From contig NZ_BMLW01000020.1 of NCBI RefSeq assembly GCF_014645515.1, positions 1 through 64,000 on the forward strand: 64,000 nt of DNA, given 5' to 3'. The notes under the pieces are model-generated. The model saw only the letters and a program-made list of their open reading frames with translations. It ran no database searches and was not told the origin of the DNA. Shown here piece by piece: positions 5,301 to 15,148 of this stretch. The first letter of the stretch is position 1, and every line of letters begins with the position of its first letter. The stretch is from Oceanobacillus neutriphilus (GTDB lineage: Bacteria; Bacillota; Bacilli; Bacillales; Amphibacillaceae). Both the position numbers and the translations under genes were made by a program.

Positions 5301-7643
5301 TCGACACTGGCACTGGACACCTTATTTAATGAATGTCAGCGTCAATATTTAGAATCGATGGGTATGCAGGGAATCAACAAGCCTAAAGTTGATTCTATCA
5401 GTGGTCTGTCGCCTGCAATCAGTATCAATCAGCATATTACTAACCGGAATCCGCGTTCGACAGTAGGAACGATGACGGACATGTACACGAGCTTACGAAT
5501 GGTATTCGAAAAGCTGGGCGAAAGAGAGTGTCCTAAGTGTCAATACAGAATCAACCCAATGACATATGAAGGGACAGTAGAAAAAGAAGAAGACAGCTTT
5601 ACAGAATATATCTTTTGCCCGAATTGCAATGAAAAAATGGAAAAGCTGACTCGTACTCATTTTTCTTATAATACAACAGAAGGTGCCTGTCCGACCTGTA
5701 AAGGATTAGGAGAAACAGTGGCTATTCATCTTCCATCGGTTTTTCATGAGGAGCTGTCCTTAGAGGATGGTGCGGTAGATATATTTGCGGGACGTTACGG
5801 AGAATATCAGATTGCTGTTTTAAAAGCAGCTTTTCGCTATTACAGACTGCCAGATGCAGATAATATTCCTGTAAAGGATTTTGATGAGGGGCAGAAGACT
5901 ATCCTTTACTATGGTGTAGAAAGTGATGAGGTGAAGCAGCTTTTTCCAGATGTGAAGCCTCCAAAAACAGTGGAGAAAGGAAAATTTCCTGGCGTCCTGA
6001 CCTCCATGTGGCGTCGCTATGCAGAGCATGATGGTTCTTCGGCAGAAGCAGATACTTATTTCTATTCGCAAACCTGCCCGGATTGTCATGGCGATCGTTT
6101 AAACGCGGTAAGCAGAGCAGTCACTGTTGATGGCTGGACAATACCACAGCTAGTTGTAGAGTCCTTAGAAGAAATGGCGGCTTGGGCAGCCAAACTGGGG
6201 GAGTCTCTGGAGCAAACAAGCTACCAGCTTGTCGAAACATTTATGGAAGATATTAAAACAAAGCTTTCCCGTATTATCAAAATTGGATTAGGGTATCTGA
6301 CACTGGATAGGCAGGTGATCACTTTATCCGGTGGGGAGGCGCAGCGGATAAGGCTGTCAGCTCTTCTGGATTCGGCGCTTACAGGCGTACTTTATATTAT
6401 GGACGAGCCGACAGTAGGTCTTCATCCTAAGGATACTGCAGGTCTAATCAGTGTCTTAAAGCATCTGCGTGATTTAGGAAATACTGTTTTATTAATTGAG
6501 CATGATGTGGATGTGATGAAAGAAGCTGATTATATTATTGATATTGGTCCTGGAGCAGGAAAGCTTGGTGGAACTGTGGTCGGACAGGGAACCTTACAAG
6601 AATTAATTGGTGAAGAAAAGTCAGTTACAGGACAATATTTACGTACAGTAAAACCAAGGAAGACCAATTATCGGACTGAGAAAGAGGGAGGTATAACGAT
6701 ACATCATGCTGTTGCAAATAATCTCCAGGATGTGACAGTAACTTTTCCGAGAGGATGTCTAACAGCAGTAACAGGTGTTTCAGGTTCAGGCAAGTCTTCG
6801 TTATTATTTGAAGTACTGGCAAAAGCAAATGAGGCAATTAATGAAGGCTTTGAAAAGATAACAGGCATGGATAGCTTTGACCAGATGATTATTGTCGGCC
6901 AATCACCGCTTAGCAGAATGAAGCGGTCAAATACAGCGACTTATATTGATTTATTTACACCAGTCCGTTCACTGTATTCTAAATTACCTGAAGCAAAGGA
7001 AAAGAAGCTGACGGCCAAGCATTTCTCTTTTAATACAGCAGGGGGCCGCTGTGAAAATTGCCAGGGGCTAGGCTATGTAACGACAAATATGCTCTTTTTC
7101 CCCGATTTAGAGGTAGTTTGTCCAGAATGTCAGGGAAGAAGATTTAAACAAGAGGTGTTAGCGGTGAAATATCAAGGCTATTCCATTAATGATATTTTGG
7201 AATGCTCGGTGCACGAGTGCCACGCTATCTTTGAAGGGGAAAAGAAGATACAGACCATTTTAAAGCTCTTAACAGAAATTGGTTTAGGATACCTGAAAAT
7301 GGGGCAATCATTAACCACTCTTTCAGGCGGGGAAGGACAGAGGCTAAAGCTTGCAAAAGAGCTGATGAAGCAGGGGAAGAAGACTTCTCTCTATTTACTG
7401 GATGAACCGACCACCGGATTACACCCGAATGATACGATTCAACTTTTGAAACTGTTAAACAGATTAGTAGATGCAGGAAATACGGTAATTATGGTGGAGC
7501 ATAACAGCCAGGTTATCGAAGCTGCGGACTGGGTAGTTGATTTAGGCCCTGAAGGCGGAGCAAAAGGGGGACAGGTGATAGCTGAAGGAACACCGGAAAT
7601 GATTAGGAAAAATAAAGATTCATTTACGGGGCAGTATTTATAA
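5283..7643 (+). pseudogene. UvrA-like excinuclease ABC subunit A paralogue, 5' end cut off by prophage
   Basis: From ATG 5358 the frame gives 761 residues. It has UvrA hallmarks: zinc-binding CPKC/CPNC, CPTCKG, CPDCHGDR, first ABC signature LSGGEAQRIRLS with MDEPTVGLHP, second Walker A GVSGSGKSSLL, CENCQGLG, VCPECQGRR and second signature LSGGEGQRLKLA. The size and lack of a long insertion domain suggest the UvrA2/DrrC-type paralogue linked to DNA damage or drug tolerance rather than housekeeping UvrA. The first Walker A (GSGKST, 5286-5303) lies upstream of the first possible start, and no ATG, GTG or TTG precedes it in frame before a stop. Any product would lack the first P-loop. Prophage excision should restore the gene. 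Confidence 0.85.
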
Positions 7644-7668
7644 GTTGAATTTAATATCTTTTAAACGA

Positions 7669-7701
7669 AAAGGTCATTCTTTTAAAAAGGATGGCTTTTT
7701 A
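7669..7701 (+). terminator. Weak intrinsic terminator
   Basis: Imperfect AAGGTCATTCT / AGGATGGCTT hairpin followed by five T, just after the UvrA-like stop. Confidence 0.45.
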
Positions 7702-7874
7702 GCTTGTAAAGACGTTGCATACATTGAGTTTATATAAAAAATGGTGAACATTTTTCAATAAAGTAGAATGAATCTTTGCAGGGTGAAGTAACGTAAATAG
7801 AAAAGAAGGACATTTATTAGTATATTTGTCCAAGGATCGTATGAAGGTTAGAAGTAAAGAGGAGGTGTAATAAA

Positions 7875-8615
7875 GTGAGCTATGAGTTTCATGCTGGAGC
7901 GATGATAATTGTTACACTCACAGCTGTATTAGCAATATTTTTAGTATGTAAAACCAGCAACAGACTATCTGTTCTAATTGGTTTGATCAGCTGGATTGCA
8001 TTAAGCGCTTACTTTATAATAGAAGCAATTGTTATTCGGGCAACTGCAGCGCCGTACAGCTTCTTGAATCAGCCGATGAGTGATTTAGGGGTAACTGCAT
8101 GTGGAACAGATACCTATCTACTCGCAAGTTATACGATTTGTTCACCTTATCATTGGCTGATGAACTGGACATTTTTCTTAACAGGCTTATTTATTTTGAT
8201 TGGTGCTGTGTTACTTTCCCCGCTATGGCCGAAGGTTCGTTCCGCTAAAATAGCAAATATTTTAATTGGTGTTTTTGGAGTAAGCTATGCCATCTCAGGA
8301 ATCATCCCTGCTGACATTGATTTTTACTGGCACACGTTAACTGCACTCCCGGGTATGGTTGTACAGATTCCTGCTATGATTTTAATCAGTATTGCTATTC
8401 ATAAAAAGATGCCCCGTATATTTTGGTGGACAATTATTTGTACGATAGTTACCACAGCAGCTCTTCTAAGTCTGTTTTTACAGCCTGTATTTACTGGACT
8501 CCCTGGCGGTTTGCTTCAGCGTATACTCTACGCTTCTGTATATATCTGGCTGACAGGTACTGCAATTGGTCTTTGGAGCAGGCGAATTCATAAGGCGCAG
8601 CAGAAAGGAAGCTGA
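7875..8615 (+). CDS. DUF998-family multi-pass membrane protein
   Basis: 246 residues with about seven hydrophobic helices. The motif LNQPMSDLG (about residues 64-72) after the second helix and SGIIPADID (about 137-145) are typical of DUF998 proteins. The GTG start has AGAGGAGGTG 7 bases upstream. Function unknown; the family is common as single genes in Gram-positive bacteria. No operon partner; an inverted repeat follows the stop. Confidence 0.85.
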   Translation: MSYEFHAGAMIIVTLTAVLAIFLVCKTSNRLSVLIGLISWIALSAYFIIEAIVIRATAAPYSFLNQPMSDLGVTACGTDTYLLASYTICSPYHWLMNWTFFLTGLFILIGAVLLSPLWPKVRSAKIANILIGVFGVSYAISGIIPADIDFYWHTLTALPGMVVQIPAMILISIAIHKKMPRIFWWTIICTIVTTAALLSLFLQPVFTGLPGGLLQRILYASVYIWLTGTAIGLWSRRIHKAQQKGS

Positions 8616-8633
8616 AGGTACTAAGGTGCTAAA

Positions 8634-8676
8634 AAGACTCCTGTCTGAAGGGAGACCGTTCCAGGATAGGAGTCTT
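8634..8676. repeat. Inverted repeat hairpin
   Basis: Perfect 9-bp arms AAGACTCCT / AGGAGTCTT enclosing 25 bases with a further small GGTC/GACC-like fold. No T-run follows on the plus strand, so it could be a weak terminator or an RNA-stability element. Confidence 0.5.
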
Positions 8677-8888
8677 AAATTTGAAAAATACCGGTTAGAA
8701 GTATCTTTTAGTCTGCCGACGGTATTCTAATCAGCTTAATATCATTATTTCCGGGAGAGTCTCAACTATCTGCTTATTAATAAAAACTTTTGGAATTAAC
8801 AAATTATATTGAACTGGCAGGTGCTTAGTGCTATGATTTTCATATTCTGATAATTTCAGATAAATGATGGAGGAAGGAAGAATAGAGT

Positions 8889-10178
8889 TTGAACAAACAG
8901 AAAGAACAAATAAACGAATACATAAAATCACCTGAAAAGCAGCAGCAGCTGTATAAAAGGACTTTGATGGTTGTTATCCTTGCACAAATTTTCGGAGGTG
9001 CCGGGCTGGCTGTTGGAGTTACAGTTGGAGCTTTGTTAGCACAGGATTTATTAGGATCAGATAGTGTAACGGGCTTACCATCCATGTTGTTTACACTGGG
9101 AGCTGCAGGAGCCGCCTTGTTTGTCGGGCGGGCGTCCCAACGTTATGGCCGGCGGTTTGGACTTACTGCCGGATTCTTAGGTGGAGCTCTAGGGGCTGTC
9201 GGAATTATTATAGCGGCAGTATCAGAAAACATTATTTTGCTATTCTTTGCTTTACTGGTTTATGGAGCAGGTTCAGCGACTAACTTGCAGGCCAGATATG
9301 CAGGAACCGATTTAGCAAATTCAAATCAGCGCGCAAAAGCAGTAAGTATGGCCATGGTATCAAGTACTCTCGGGGCTGTAGCTGGTCCTAATTTAGTCAG
9401 TGTGATGGGAAATGTTGCAGAATCTATTGGAATACCTGCTCTGGCCGGCCCGTTTATCTTGGCAGCAGCTGCATATTTTTTTGCTGGGCTTATCTTCTTT
9501 ATTTTATTAAGACCGGATCCATTTATTGTAGCGAAAGAAATCAGGCTGGCAGAGGCCAAAACTGATAAGCAGTCTGCAGCGGCTGCAGAGGAAACTCTGG
9601 AAAAAGATAAAAGAGGAATTTTTGCCGGTGCTTTTATTATGATTATCAGTCAATTTACGATGGTCGCTATCATGACGATGACGCCTATACATATGGGACA
9701 TCATGGTCACGAACTCAGTAATGTTGGATTTGTCATTGGCCTCCATGTGGGAGCTATGTATCTTCCCTCTCTAGTTACCGGCTATCTGGTGGATAAGGTT
9801 GGGCGGGTAAACATGGCATTTGCATCTGGTATTACGCTTATGCTGGCAGGGATATCAGCAGCTTTTGGACCGGCAGAATCTACGATGGCTCATGTGACAG
9901 CTTTAGTATTGCTGGGGCTTGGCTGGAATTTTGGTCTGATTAGCGGAACAGCGATGCTGGTAGATGCAACGCCAGCAAATACGCGTGCTAAATCTCAAGG
10001 ATCCGTTGATGTCTGGATATCTTTGGCAGGTGCAGTTGGCGGCGGATTGTCAGGGGTGATTGTCGCCCAGTCAAGTTATATGACATTAACTTTATCCGGA
10101 GCAGTGCTTGCGGTAAGTATTATTCCGGTTGTTATTTTAACAGTGGGCTATTTAAGAGGGTGGCGCTGGAATCATTAA
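8889..10178 (+). CDS. Major facilitator superfamily (DHA1-type) transporter
   Basis: 429 residues, twelve predicted membrane helices. The loop after helix 2 is GRASQRYGRRFGLTAG, the MFS motif A pattern (G-x-x-x-D/Q-R-x-G-R-R). The charged central loop (about 215-240, AEAKTDKQSAAAAEETLEKD) separates the two six-helix halves, and a second motif A-like GYLVDKVGRV follows helix 8. It probably works as a proton-driven drug or metabolite exporter; the substrate cannot be read from sequence. The TTG start follows GGAGGAAGGAAG. Confidence 0.88.
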   Translation: MNKQKEQINEYIKSPEKQQQLYKRTLMVVILAQIFGGAGLAVGVTVGALLAQDLLGSDSVTGLPSMLFTLGAAGAALFVGRASQRYGRRFGLTAGFLGGALGAVGIIIAAVSENIILLFFALLVYGAGSATNLQARYAGTDLANSNQRAKAVSMAMVSSTLGAVAGPNLVSVMGNVAESIGIPALAGPFILAAAAYFFAGLIFFILLRPDPFIVAKEIRLAEAKTDKQSAAAAEETLEKDKRGIFAGAFIMIISQFTMVAIMTMTPIHMGHHGHELSNVGFVIGLHVGAMYLPSLVTGYLVDKVGRVNMAFASGITLMLAGISAAFGPAESTMAHVTALVLLGLGWNFGLISGTAMLVDATPANTRAKSQGSVDVWISLAGAVGGGLSGVIVAQSSYMTLTLSGAVLAVSIIPVVILTVGYLRGWRWNH

Positions 10179-10264
10179 GTGCATTTTACTAGAAAAGAAA
10201 AGTAGAATATAGTATTCTAGCGTAATAATTAACAGACTTTTCAATTAGATAGAGGGGATAAGAA

Positions 10265-11050
10265 ATGGAGAATATTGTTTATTTTAATCAGATAACCTGG
10301 CGCAGAAATAATCAGGAAATTTTAAAGGATATTAATTGGCAAATTAAAGAAGGAGAGCAGTGGGCTATACTAGGTTTAAATGGGTCAGGAAAAACCTCTC
10401 TCTTAAACATTATCACTGGCTATAACTATCCGACATCCGGGAAGATGACAGTGCTGGATCAGCTTTTCGGAAGAACAGATTTATCTGAACTACGAAAATC
10501 AATTGGTTATGTAAGCAGTGCGCTGGATCGTTTTCAAGATACAATCCAGCTTGAATCAGTTGAAAATGTCATTGTCAGCGGGAAATTTGCTTCCTTTGGT
10601 ATTTATGAAGATGTGTCAGAAGCTGATTGGCGTCTTGTTGATCAAATACTTTCAGATCTTCGATTAGAGTATTTAAAAGGAAAAAAATATAGTGTACTTT
10701 CTCAGGGAGAAAGGAGACGGGTGCTGATTGGCCGTGCGTTGATGAGCCAGCCGGAGATTCTGATTTTGGATGAACCCTGCTCTGGATTAGATATTTTATC
10801 GCGTGAGGAAGTGCTGGAATTAATGGATGATCTAAAAGAGAATACCCATCTGCTATATGTCACACACCATATTGAAGAAATTACCGAAGCAATTACCCAT
10901 GTTGCCTTAGTGCGTGACGGTGAATTAGTCGCTGCAGGAGAAAAGCACGATGTCCTGACAGATGCTTTATTAAGTGAAACATTTAAAATTCCTGTTCAAG
11001 TACATTGGGATAGTGACAGACCCTGGTTAACGATTGAAAAAAGAAAATAG
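10265..11050 (+). CDS. ABC transporter ATP-binding protein, YlmA-like
   Basis: 261 residues with a complete nucleotide-binding domain: Walker A GLNGSGKTS (about 38-46), Q-loop GYVSSALDRF, signature LSQGERRRV, Walker B ILILDEPCSGLD and H-loop VTHHIEE. The sequence and lack of neighbouring permease resemble Bacillus subtilis YlmA, an orphan ATPase of the molybdate/iron-chelate type group. What it powers is unknown. It stands as a single gene with its own spacing from the MFS gene. Confidence 0.85.
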   Translation: MENIVYFNQITWRRNNQEILKDINWQIKEGEQWAILGLNGSGKTSLLNIITGYNYPTSGKMTVLDQLFGRTDLSELRKSIGYVSSALDRFQDTIQLESVENVIVSGKFASFGIYEDVSEADWRLVDQILSDLRLEYLKGKKYSVLSQGERRRVLIGRALMSQPEILILDEPCSGLDILSREEVLELMDDLKENTHLLYVTHHIEEITEAITHVALVRDGELVAAGEKHDVLTDALLSETFKIPVQVHWDSDRPWLTIEKRK

Positions 11051-11143
11051 TTGTGTGGATGAAGCTTCCCCCTTTGAAAGATATTTCTAATTTCCAGGAA
11101 AAAGTGTATGATAGAGAGGAAGAAACTCGAAATGGGGGAAAAT

Positions 11144-12190
11144 ATGGTGAAAAGCAGACTTTTTATGGTTCTTGCCATAGCTATGGTATTATTGCTGGGA
11201 GCTTGCAATAAAGACAAAGAAGAAGAGCAGGATCCGGCTCCGGAACCAGAAGAACAGACAGTAGAAATTCCTGAATTAGAGGAAGAAGAAGCGGAAGAAG
11301 TATTACAAACTTATGAAGAAGCTTATCAAAATGTAGTTGAAAATGCAGAAGAAGATGGAGAATTAACTGATTTTGATTCTATAGAAGAACTTCATCAAGA
11401 ATTTTTAAACATTATGTCAGAAGAACTGGCAGATGACTTCATTGATACTTATTTTGAAGAAAATGAAGAGAGCCTCATCTACATAGATAATTCAGAGGAG
11501 CCTGTCTGGTTTGATAAAGAAGAAGCATATGAATTTGAAAAAGTAGAAGACGATTCATATGAAGTGAAGCAGGAGCAGGAAGAAAATAAAGTGATTGTTA
11601 CCTACTCTATTTCCTGGGATGACGAGAAGTGGATTGTTTCTGCTGTAGAGACAGAAGAAATTCCATCTGAGGAAAGCGATGCTTCAAATGATGAATCGGA
11701 ATCTGATACGGATGTTAATCAGTCTGAACAAGAAGACAATGAAGCGGTAAACGAAGAAACAAACGATACAACAGAAGAAGATGAATCTAATGATAGTACC
11801 GGGAGCACTGCTGAAGAAGCGGAAGATAATCAGGTAGATTCTGATAGTGAGGGAAATAATTCCAATCAGGGCGATTCTGATGGTAACGGAACATCAAATG
11901 ACACCGATGCCTCAGAGGATGATCAGAATTCGGCCCCGGCAGAGGATGACGGTGAGAACGCTGAAGAAGCAGCAGGATCAATAAGTGAGTCAGAGGCTGA
12001 AAATCTTGTGAAAGAGTATTTAAGTATTACCGATGATGATTTGAATGTTGTGACTGATCATCAGGATGAAAATGGAAATTATGTAGTTCAGGTTTACTCT
12101 GTTGTTGGGGAGGGAGATTCTTCCCACACTTCAACTTACGGCTGGTTTATCGTGAATAAAGAAACTGGTGAAGTGGAGCAGATGCAATAA
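11144..12190 (+). CDS. Acidic lipoprotein with low-complexity linker and PepSY-like C-terminus
   Basis: 348 residues. Lipobox LGAC follows the hydrophobic stretch LFMVLAIAMVLLL. An acidic N-terminal part (EEEEAEEVLQTYEEAYQNV, about 30-170) is probably globular; then comes a long S/D/E/N-rich linker (about 175-280) and a C-terminal ~70-residue domain (ESEAENLVKEYL, NYVVQVYSVV, GWFIVNKETGEVEQM) resembling PepSY-type folds. The ATG at 11144 is chosen because GGGGG lies 5-6 bases upstream and it gives a clean signal peptide. High acidity fits a salt-adapted cell surface. Role unknown. Confidence 0.82.
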   Translation: MVKSRLFMVLAIAMVLLLGACNKDKEEEQDPAPEPEEQTVEIPELEEEEAEEVLQTYEEAYQNVVENAEEDGELTDFDSIEELHQEFLNIMSEELADDFIDTYFEENEESLIYIDNSEEPVWFDKEEAYEFEKVEDDSYEVKQEQEENKVIVTYSISWDDEKWIVSAVETEEIPSEESDASNDESESDTDVNQSEQEDNEAVNEETNDTTEEDESNDSTGSTAEEAEDNQVDSDSEGNNSNQGDSDGNGTSNDTDASEDDQNSAPAEDDGENAEEAAGSISESEAENLVKEYLSITDDDLNVVTDHQDENGNYVVQVYSVVGEGDSSHTSTYGWFIVNKETGEVEQMQ

Positions 12191-12216
12191 CGAAAGAGTA
12201 TAGTGAATAAGTTAGA

Positions 12217-12264
12217 AGCTGGCAGGATAATCTTTATGAGACAGATTATCCTGCCAGCTTTTTT
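12217..12264 (+). terminator. Strong intrinsic terminator
   Basis: Perfect 17-bp stem (12217-12233 with 12243-12259), loop of 9 bases, then six T. Confidence 0.95.
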
Positions 12265-12480
12265 AAATCCAGTAAAAAGCATGATTTTCGTGCCGGTAAG
12301 CAAATCTAAGTATTCCTGTTACATTGCAATCTTTCGTTTTAAGATTATTGTATAATGTAAAAGAAAGATTCTTTTTAGGCATATAATTCACGCAACGTTT
12401 TTCAGCAGAGCGGGTAATTACAATCCTGTCCCAAAATATTTCAATGTAATAAAAATAGTTATTTACAAGGAGCGGAAAAG

Positions 12481-13377
12481 GTGGAAAAAGTCGCTTTAAT
12501 TATAAATCCTCAAGCGGGAAAGCATAAGCTAGAAAAAGAATTAGATAAAATTGAGTCCAGGCTGACGGAAGCTTTTGGGAAAGTTACTGTTTATCAGACC
12601 GCGCAGGAAGGTGACGGAAAGCGATTTGTAGAACAGCATGCAGAAGAAGTCGATTTATTGATAGCTGGAGGCGGAGATGGCACTGTTTTTGAAATAATAA
12701 ATGCCCTGGTTCCTTTAGAAAATAGACCTGTATTTGCCATCTTACCCGGCGGTACTTGCAATGATTTTTCAAGGACGCTCGGTATCAGCCAAAAACCTCT
12801 GGAGGCACTGGAGCAAATTATTATACAGAAGTGTGTTCATGTAGATATAGGCAGCTATCATGAGCATTACTTTTTAAATTTCTGGGGAATTGGCATTATT
12901 TCAAAGGTTGCTGAGGAAATGGATGATGCTAATAAGCAGCTGATCGGACGCCTTTCTTATTATCTGAATACATCAAAACTTGTTTTTCAAGATAAGGCAT
13001 TCTCTTTAAAAATACGCAGTGAGGAGCTTCATTATGATGAGAAAGCTGAACTGCTTATTATTGGAAATGGCTCGTATCTGGGCGGGATCCAATCCTTTTT
13101 TCCACATGCGGATATACAGGATGGAAAATTTGATGTATTGATTGTCAAGGAAGCAAAGTTGAAGTACCTGAAGAAATGGCTGGAGACTAAAATACGGGAT
13201 GATTATCCTGAAAATGAAAAAGATGATGATATTATTTATTTCCGTACCAGCCGATTGGAAGTATTTGCTTCACCGGAACAGAACATCGATTGTGATGGAG
13301 AATTCTTAGCTAAAACACCAGCTAAAGTAGAGGTGCTTCCTAAACATTTGGAAATGATTTATGGAGAGATGCAATAA
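12481..13377 (+). CDS. Diacylglycerol/lipid kinase family protein (YegS/YtlR-like)
   Basis: 298 residues. The N-terminal IINPQAGKHK and the nucleotide-binding GGGDGTVFEIINAL motif (about 60-73), followed by PGGTCNDFSRTL, define the DAGK catalytic fold. The C-terminal beta-sandwich ends with DGEFLAKTPAKVEVLP. It phosphorylates a lipid alcohol using ATP at the membrane face; true DgkB, YtlR and BmrU-type proteins share this fold, so substrate is not assigned. The GTG start has AAGGAGCGG upstream. Confidence 0.88.
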   Translation: MEKVALIINPQAGKHKLEKELDKIESRLTEAFGKVTVYQTAQEGDGKRFVEQHAEEVDLLIAGGGDGTVFEIINALVPLENRPVFAILPGGTCNDFSRTLGISQKPLEALEQIIIQKCVHVDIGSYHEHYFLNFWGIGIISKVAEEMDDANKQLIGRLSYYLNTSKLVFQDKAFSLKIRSEELHYDEKAELLIIGNGSYLGGIQSFFPHADIQDGKFDVLIVKEAKLKYLKKWLETKIRDDYPENEKDDDIIYFRTSRLEVFASPEQNIDCDGEFLAKTPAKVEVLPKHLEMIYGEMQ

Positions 13378-13382
13378 GTTTT

Positions 13383-13452
13383 AAAAGCTGATGGATAAGG
13401 GCATGCTCATCTTGATTAATGTAGATGCAGCTGCTTGTCCATCAGCTTTTTT
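13383..13452. terminator. Long convergent terminator hairpin
   Basis: 13-bp arms AAAAGCTGATGGA / TCCATCAGCTTTT at the ends of a structured ~70-base region, flanked by T and A tracts. It serves the lipid kinase gene and possibly the convergent holin gene. Confidence 0.75.
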
Positions 13453-13455
13453 ATT

Positions 13456-13701
13456 TTAGCGTTTCAACTTCTTCATCAGTTTATCTGCTTCTTTGGCCTG
13501 TGAGGTATAGCTGTTATTTTTCCAGTGATTCCAAATTTCTGATACTAATAAAGCGATAAGGGATAGTACCGAAACAAGATCTTCATTTGACAGAGGAATG
13601 AGCCGATAGCCTAGCATCATTGCAGCTGTGTTTACAAATACAATGACTAAAACAGTCAGCCGTATCCACTTATTATTTATTCTTGCTAAATTTTCACTCA
13701 T
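13456..13701 (-). CDS. Orphan SPP1/XhlB-type phage holin
   Basis: 81 residues. Two hydrophobic helices (WIRLTVLVIVFVNTAAMMLG and VLSLIALLVSEIW) are followed by a basic tail in the family style (WKNNSYTSQAKEADKLMKKLK), like the SPP1 holin family and XhlB. The ATG at 13701 follows AAAAAGGAGG; a longer frame upstream lacks a ribosome site. There is no endolysin nearby. It is divergent from a secreted chitin-active enzyme, which raises the idea of a domesticated holin used for protein release, as known for holin-dependent chitinase secretion in Serratia. Confidence 0.82.
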   Translation of the reverse strand: MSENLARINNKWIRLTVLVIVFVNTAAMMLGYRLIPLSNEDLVSVLSLIALLVSEIWNHWKNNSYTSQAKEADKLMKKLKR

Positions 13702-13829
13702 GGAACAAGCCTCCTTTTTATAAGATATGGGAGAATGAGGATAATTATGAGAATGGGCAGCCGCTATTAAAAACAAAATTATTACAAAAATATTAAAAAT
13801 ATTACAATAATGTTAAACATTATAATCTT

Positions 13830-13859
13830 TGTTGACGCTTTCATTTTTAATGCTAATAT
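13830..13859 (+). promoter_or_regulatory. LPMO promoter with overlapping cre-like site
   Basis: TTGACG (13832-13837), 16-base spacer, TAATAT (13854-13859). The 15-base block TGTTGACGCTTTCAT (13830-13844) matches the inverted CcpA cre consensus at all but one fixed position and covers the -35, so glucose repression is expected. Confidence 0.55.
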
Positions 13860-13969
13860 TAAGTTAAGATGGTTGTAAATTAAATACAAAATTGACAATT
13901 TTGCCTTTGCAGCTTAGATAATTTTGGCTCTTGATTCATAACCGTCTAAACAAATAAAGGAGGAGTTTT

Positions 13970-14755
13970 ATGCGAAGGTTATTTCAGGATAAGTCGTTGA
14001 AGTATCTCGGAACATCAATTGTTTCACTCGTCTTTTTCATGTTTGTTGGACTGGGAGCTGCTGCTGCACATGGGTATATCGAGCAGCCGAAATCAAGAGG
14101 ATTATTATGTAAAGAACAGGTGAATACAAATTGTGGAGGTGTTCAATGGGAGCCTCAAAGTCTGGAAGCACCAAAAGGATTTCCTGGGGCAAGTATTCCA
14201 GATGGAGAAATTGCTTCTGCCGGAGGGACTTTTCCGGAATTGGACGCACAAACTGCTGACCGCTGGGCAAAGGTTAATTTGAATTCCGGTGTAAACACAT
14301 TTACCTGGCATTTAACAGCGAAGCATGCGACAACAAAATGGCATTATTATATTACCAAGCCAGATTGGAATCCGAATCAGCCGCTGACAAGGGATCAATT
14401 TGAGCTCGTTCCATTCTATGAAGTCTATGATGGAGGCGCAATACCGGGTGAGAAGGTAACCCATCAAGTAACCATCCCGGAACGGACTGGTTATCATGTT
14501 ATTTTAGGAGTATGGGATGTTTATGATACAGCGAATGCTTTCTATAATGTAATTGATGTTAACTTTGGCGGTGAAGGAACAGACCCGGGGCCGGGAGAAC
14601 CGGATCCAGAAGTTCCCGGGTATCCAGCGTGGGATGCTAAAAATGTCTATCTTGGAGGAGATAAAGTCACGTATAATGGAAAAGTATATCAGGCAAAATG
14701 GTGGACCACTGGAGAAACGCCGGGAACTGCCGGAGTATGGGAGCTTGTAGAGTAA
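13970..14755 (+). CDS. Lytic polysaccharide monooxygenase (AA10) with chitin-binding module
   Basis: 261 residues. The Sec signal peptide ends AAAA before H34; cleavage there exposes the N-terminal histidine needed for copper. The second histidine-brace residue is H119 in [13 protein letters not shown], a block that closely follows CBP21. The catalytic domain runs about 34-198 (end [13 protein letters not shown]), then a Gly/Pro linker and a CBM5/12-type module (about 216-260, [20 protein letters not shown]). It oxidatively cuts crystalline chitin outside the cell. AAAGGAGGAG precedes ATG. A cre-like site overlaps the promoter. Confidence 0.95.
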   Translation: MRRLFQDKSLKYLGTSIVSLVFFMFVGLGAAAAHGYIEQPKSRGLLCKEQVNTNCGGVQWEPQSLEAPKGFPGASIPDGEIASAGGTFPELDAQTADRWAKVNLNSGVNTFTWHLTAKHATTKWHYYITKPDWNPNQPLTRDQFELVPFYEVYDGGAIPGEKVTHQVTIPERTGYHVILGVWDVYDTANAFYNVIDVNFGGEGTDPGPGEPDPEVPGYPAWDAKNVYLGGDKVTYNGKVYQAKWWTTGETPGTAGVWELVE

Positions 14756-14881
14756 TCTGATTTAAATTATCTAAATGTTTAAATAAATTAGCTGCGCAGA
14801 TTATTTTACTAAAATAAAAAAGAATGTTGCATAAATATAAGAATTCTAGTATGATGATTTATAATTTATTTTTGAAAAGCA

Positions 14882-15115
14882 ATGAAGAGGATACGAATTA
14901 TCTGGAAGGTTCAAAGAGAGGGGAGCAAAGGTGAGAGCTCTCTAACATGAAAGGATAATTTACCACCTCCGAGCTGCGTCAGGGTAACAACTGGCGACGT
15001 AAGCATGCAACGTTACTGCAAAATGAAGCCGTCAAGTTAGTTTGACGGGAATTTGGGTGGAACCGCGAAGATAACACATTCGCCCCTTCTTAGGAAGGGG
15101 AGGATGTGTTTTTTT
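14882..15115 (+). ncRNA. T-box leader 1 (threonine, specifier ACC)
   Basis: It has the stem I elements (AAGGTGAGAGCTCTCTAAC), specifier codon ACC at 14962-14964 followed by A, T-box sequence TGGGTGGAACCGCG (15055-15068 region) and a terminator with stem AACACATTCGCCCC... ending in a T-run to 15115. Uncharged tRNA-Thr would stabilise the antiterminator and allow read-through. Confidence 0.93.
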
Positions 15116-15148
15116 ATATCATAAAAAGGTTTTTAGAATAGAAAAAGT

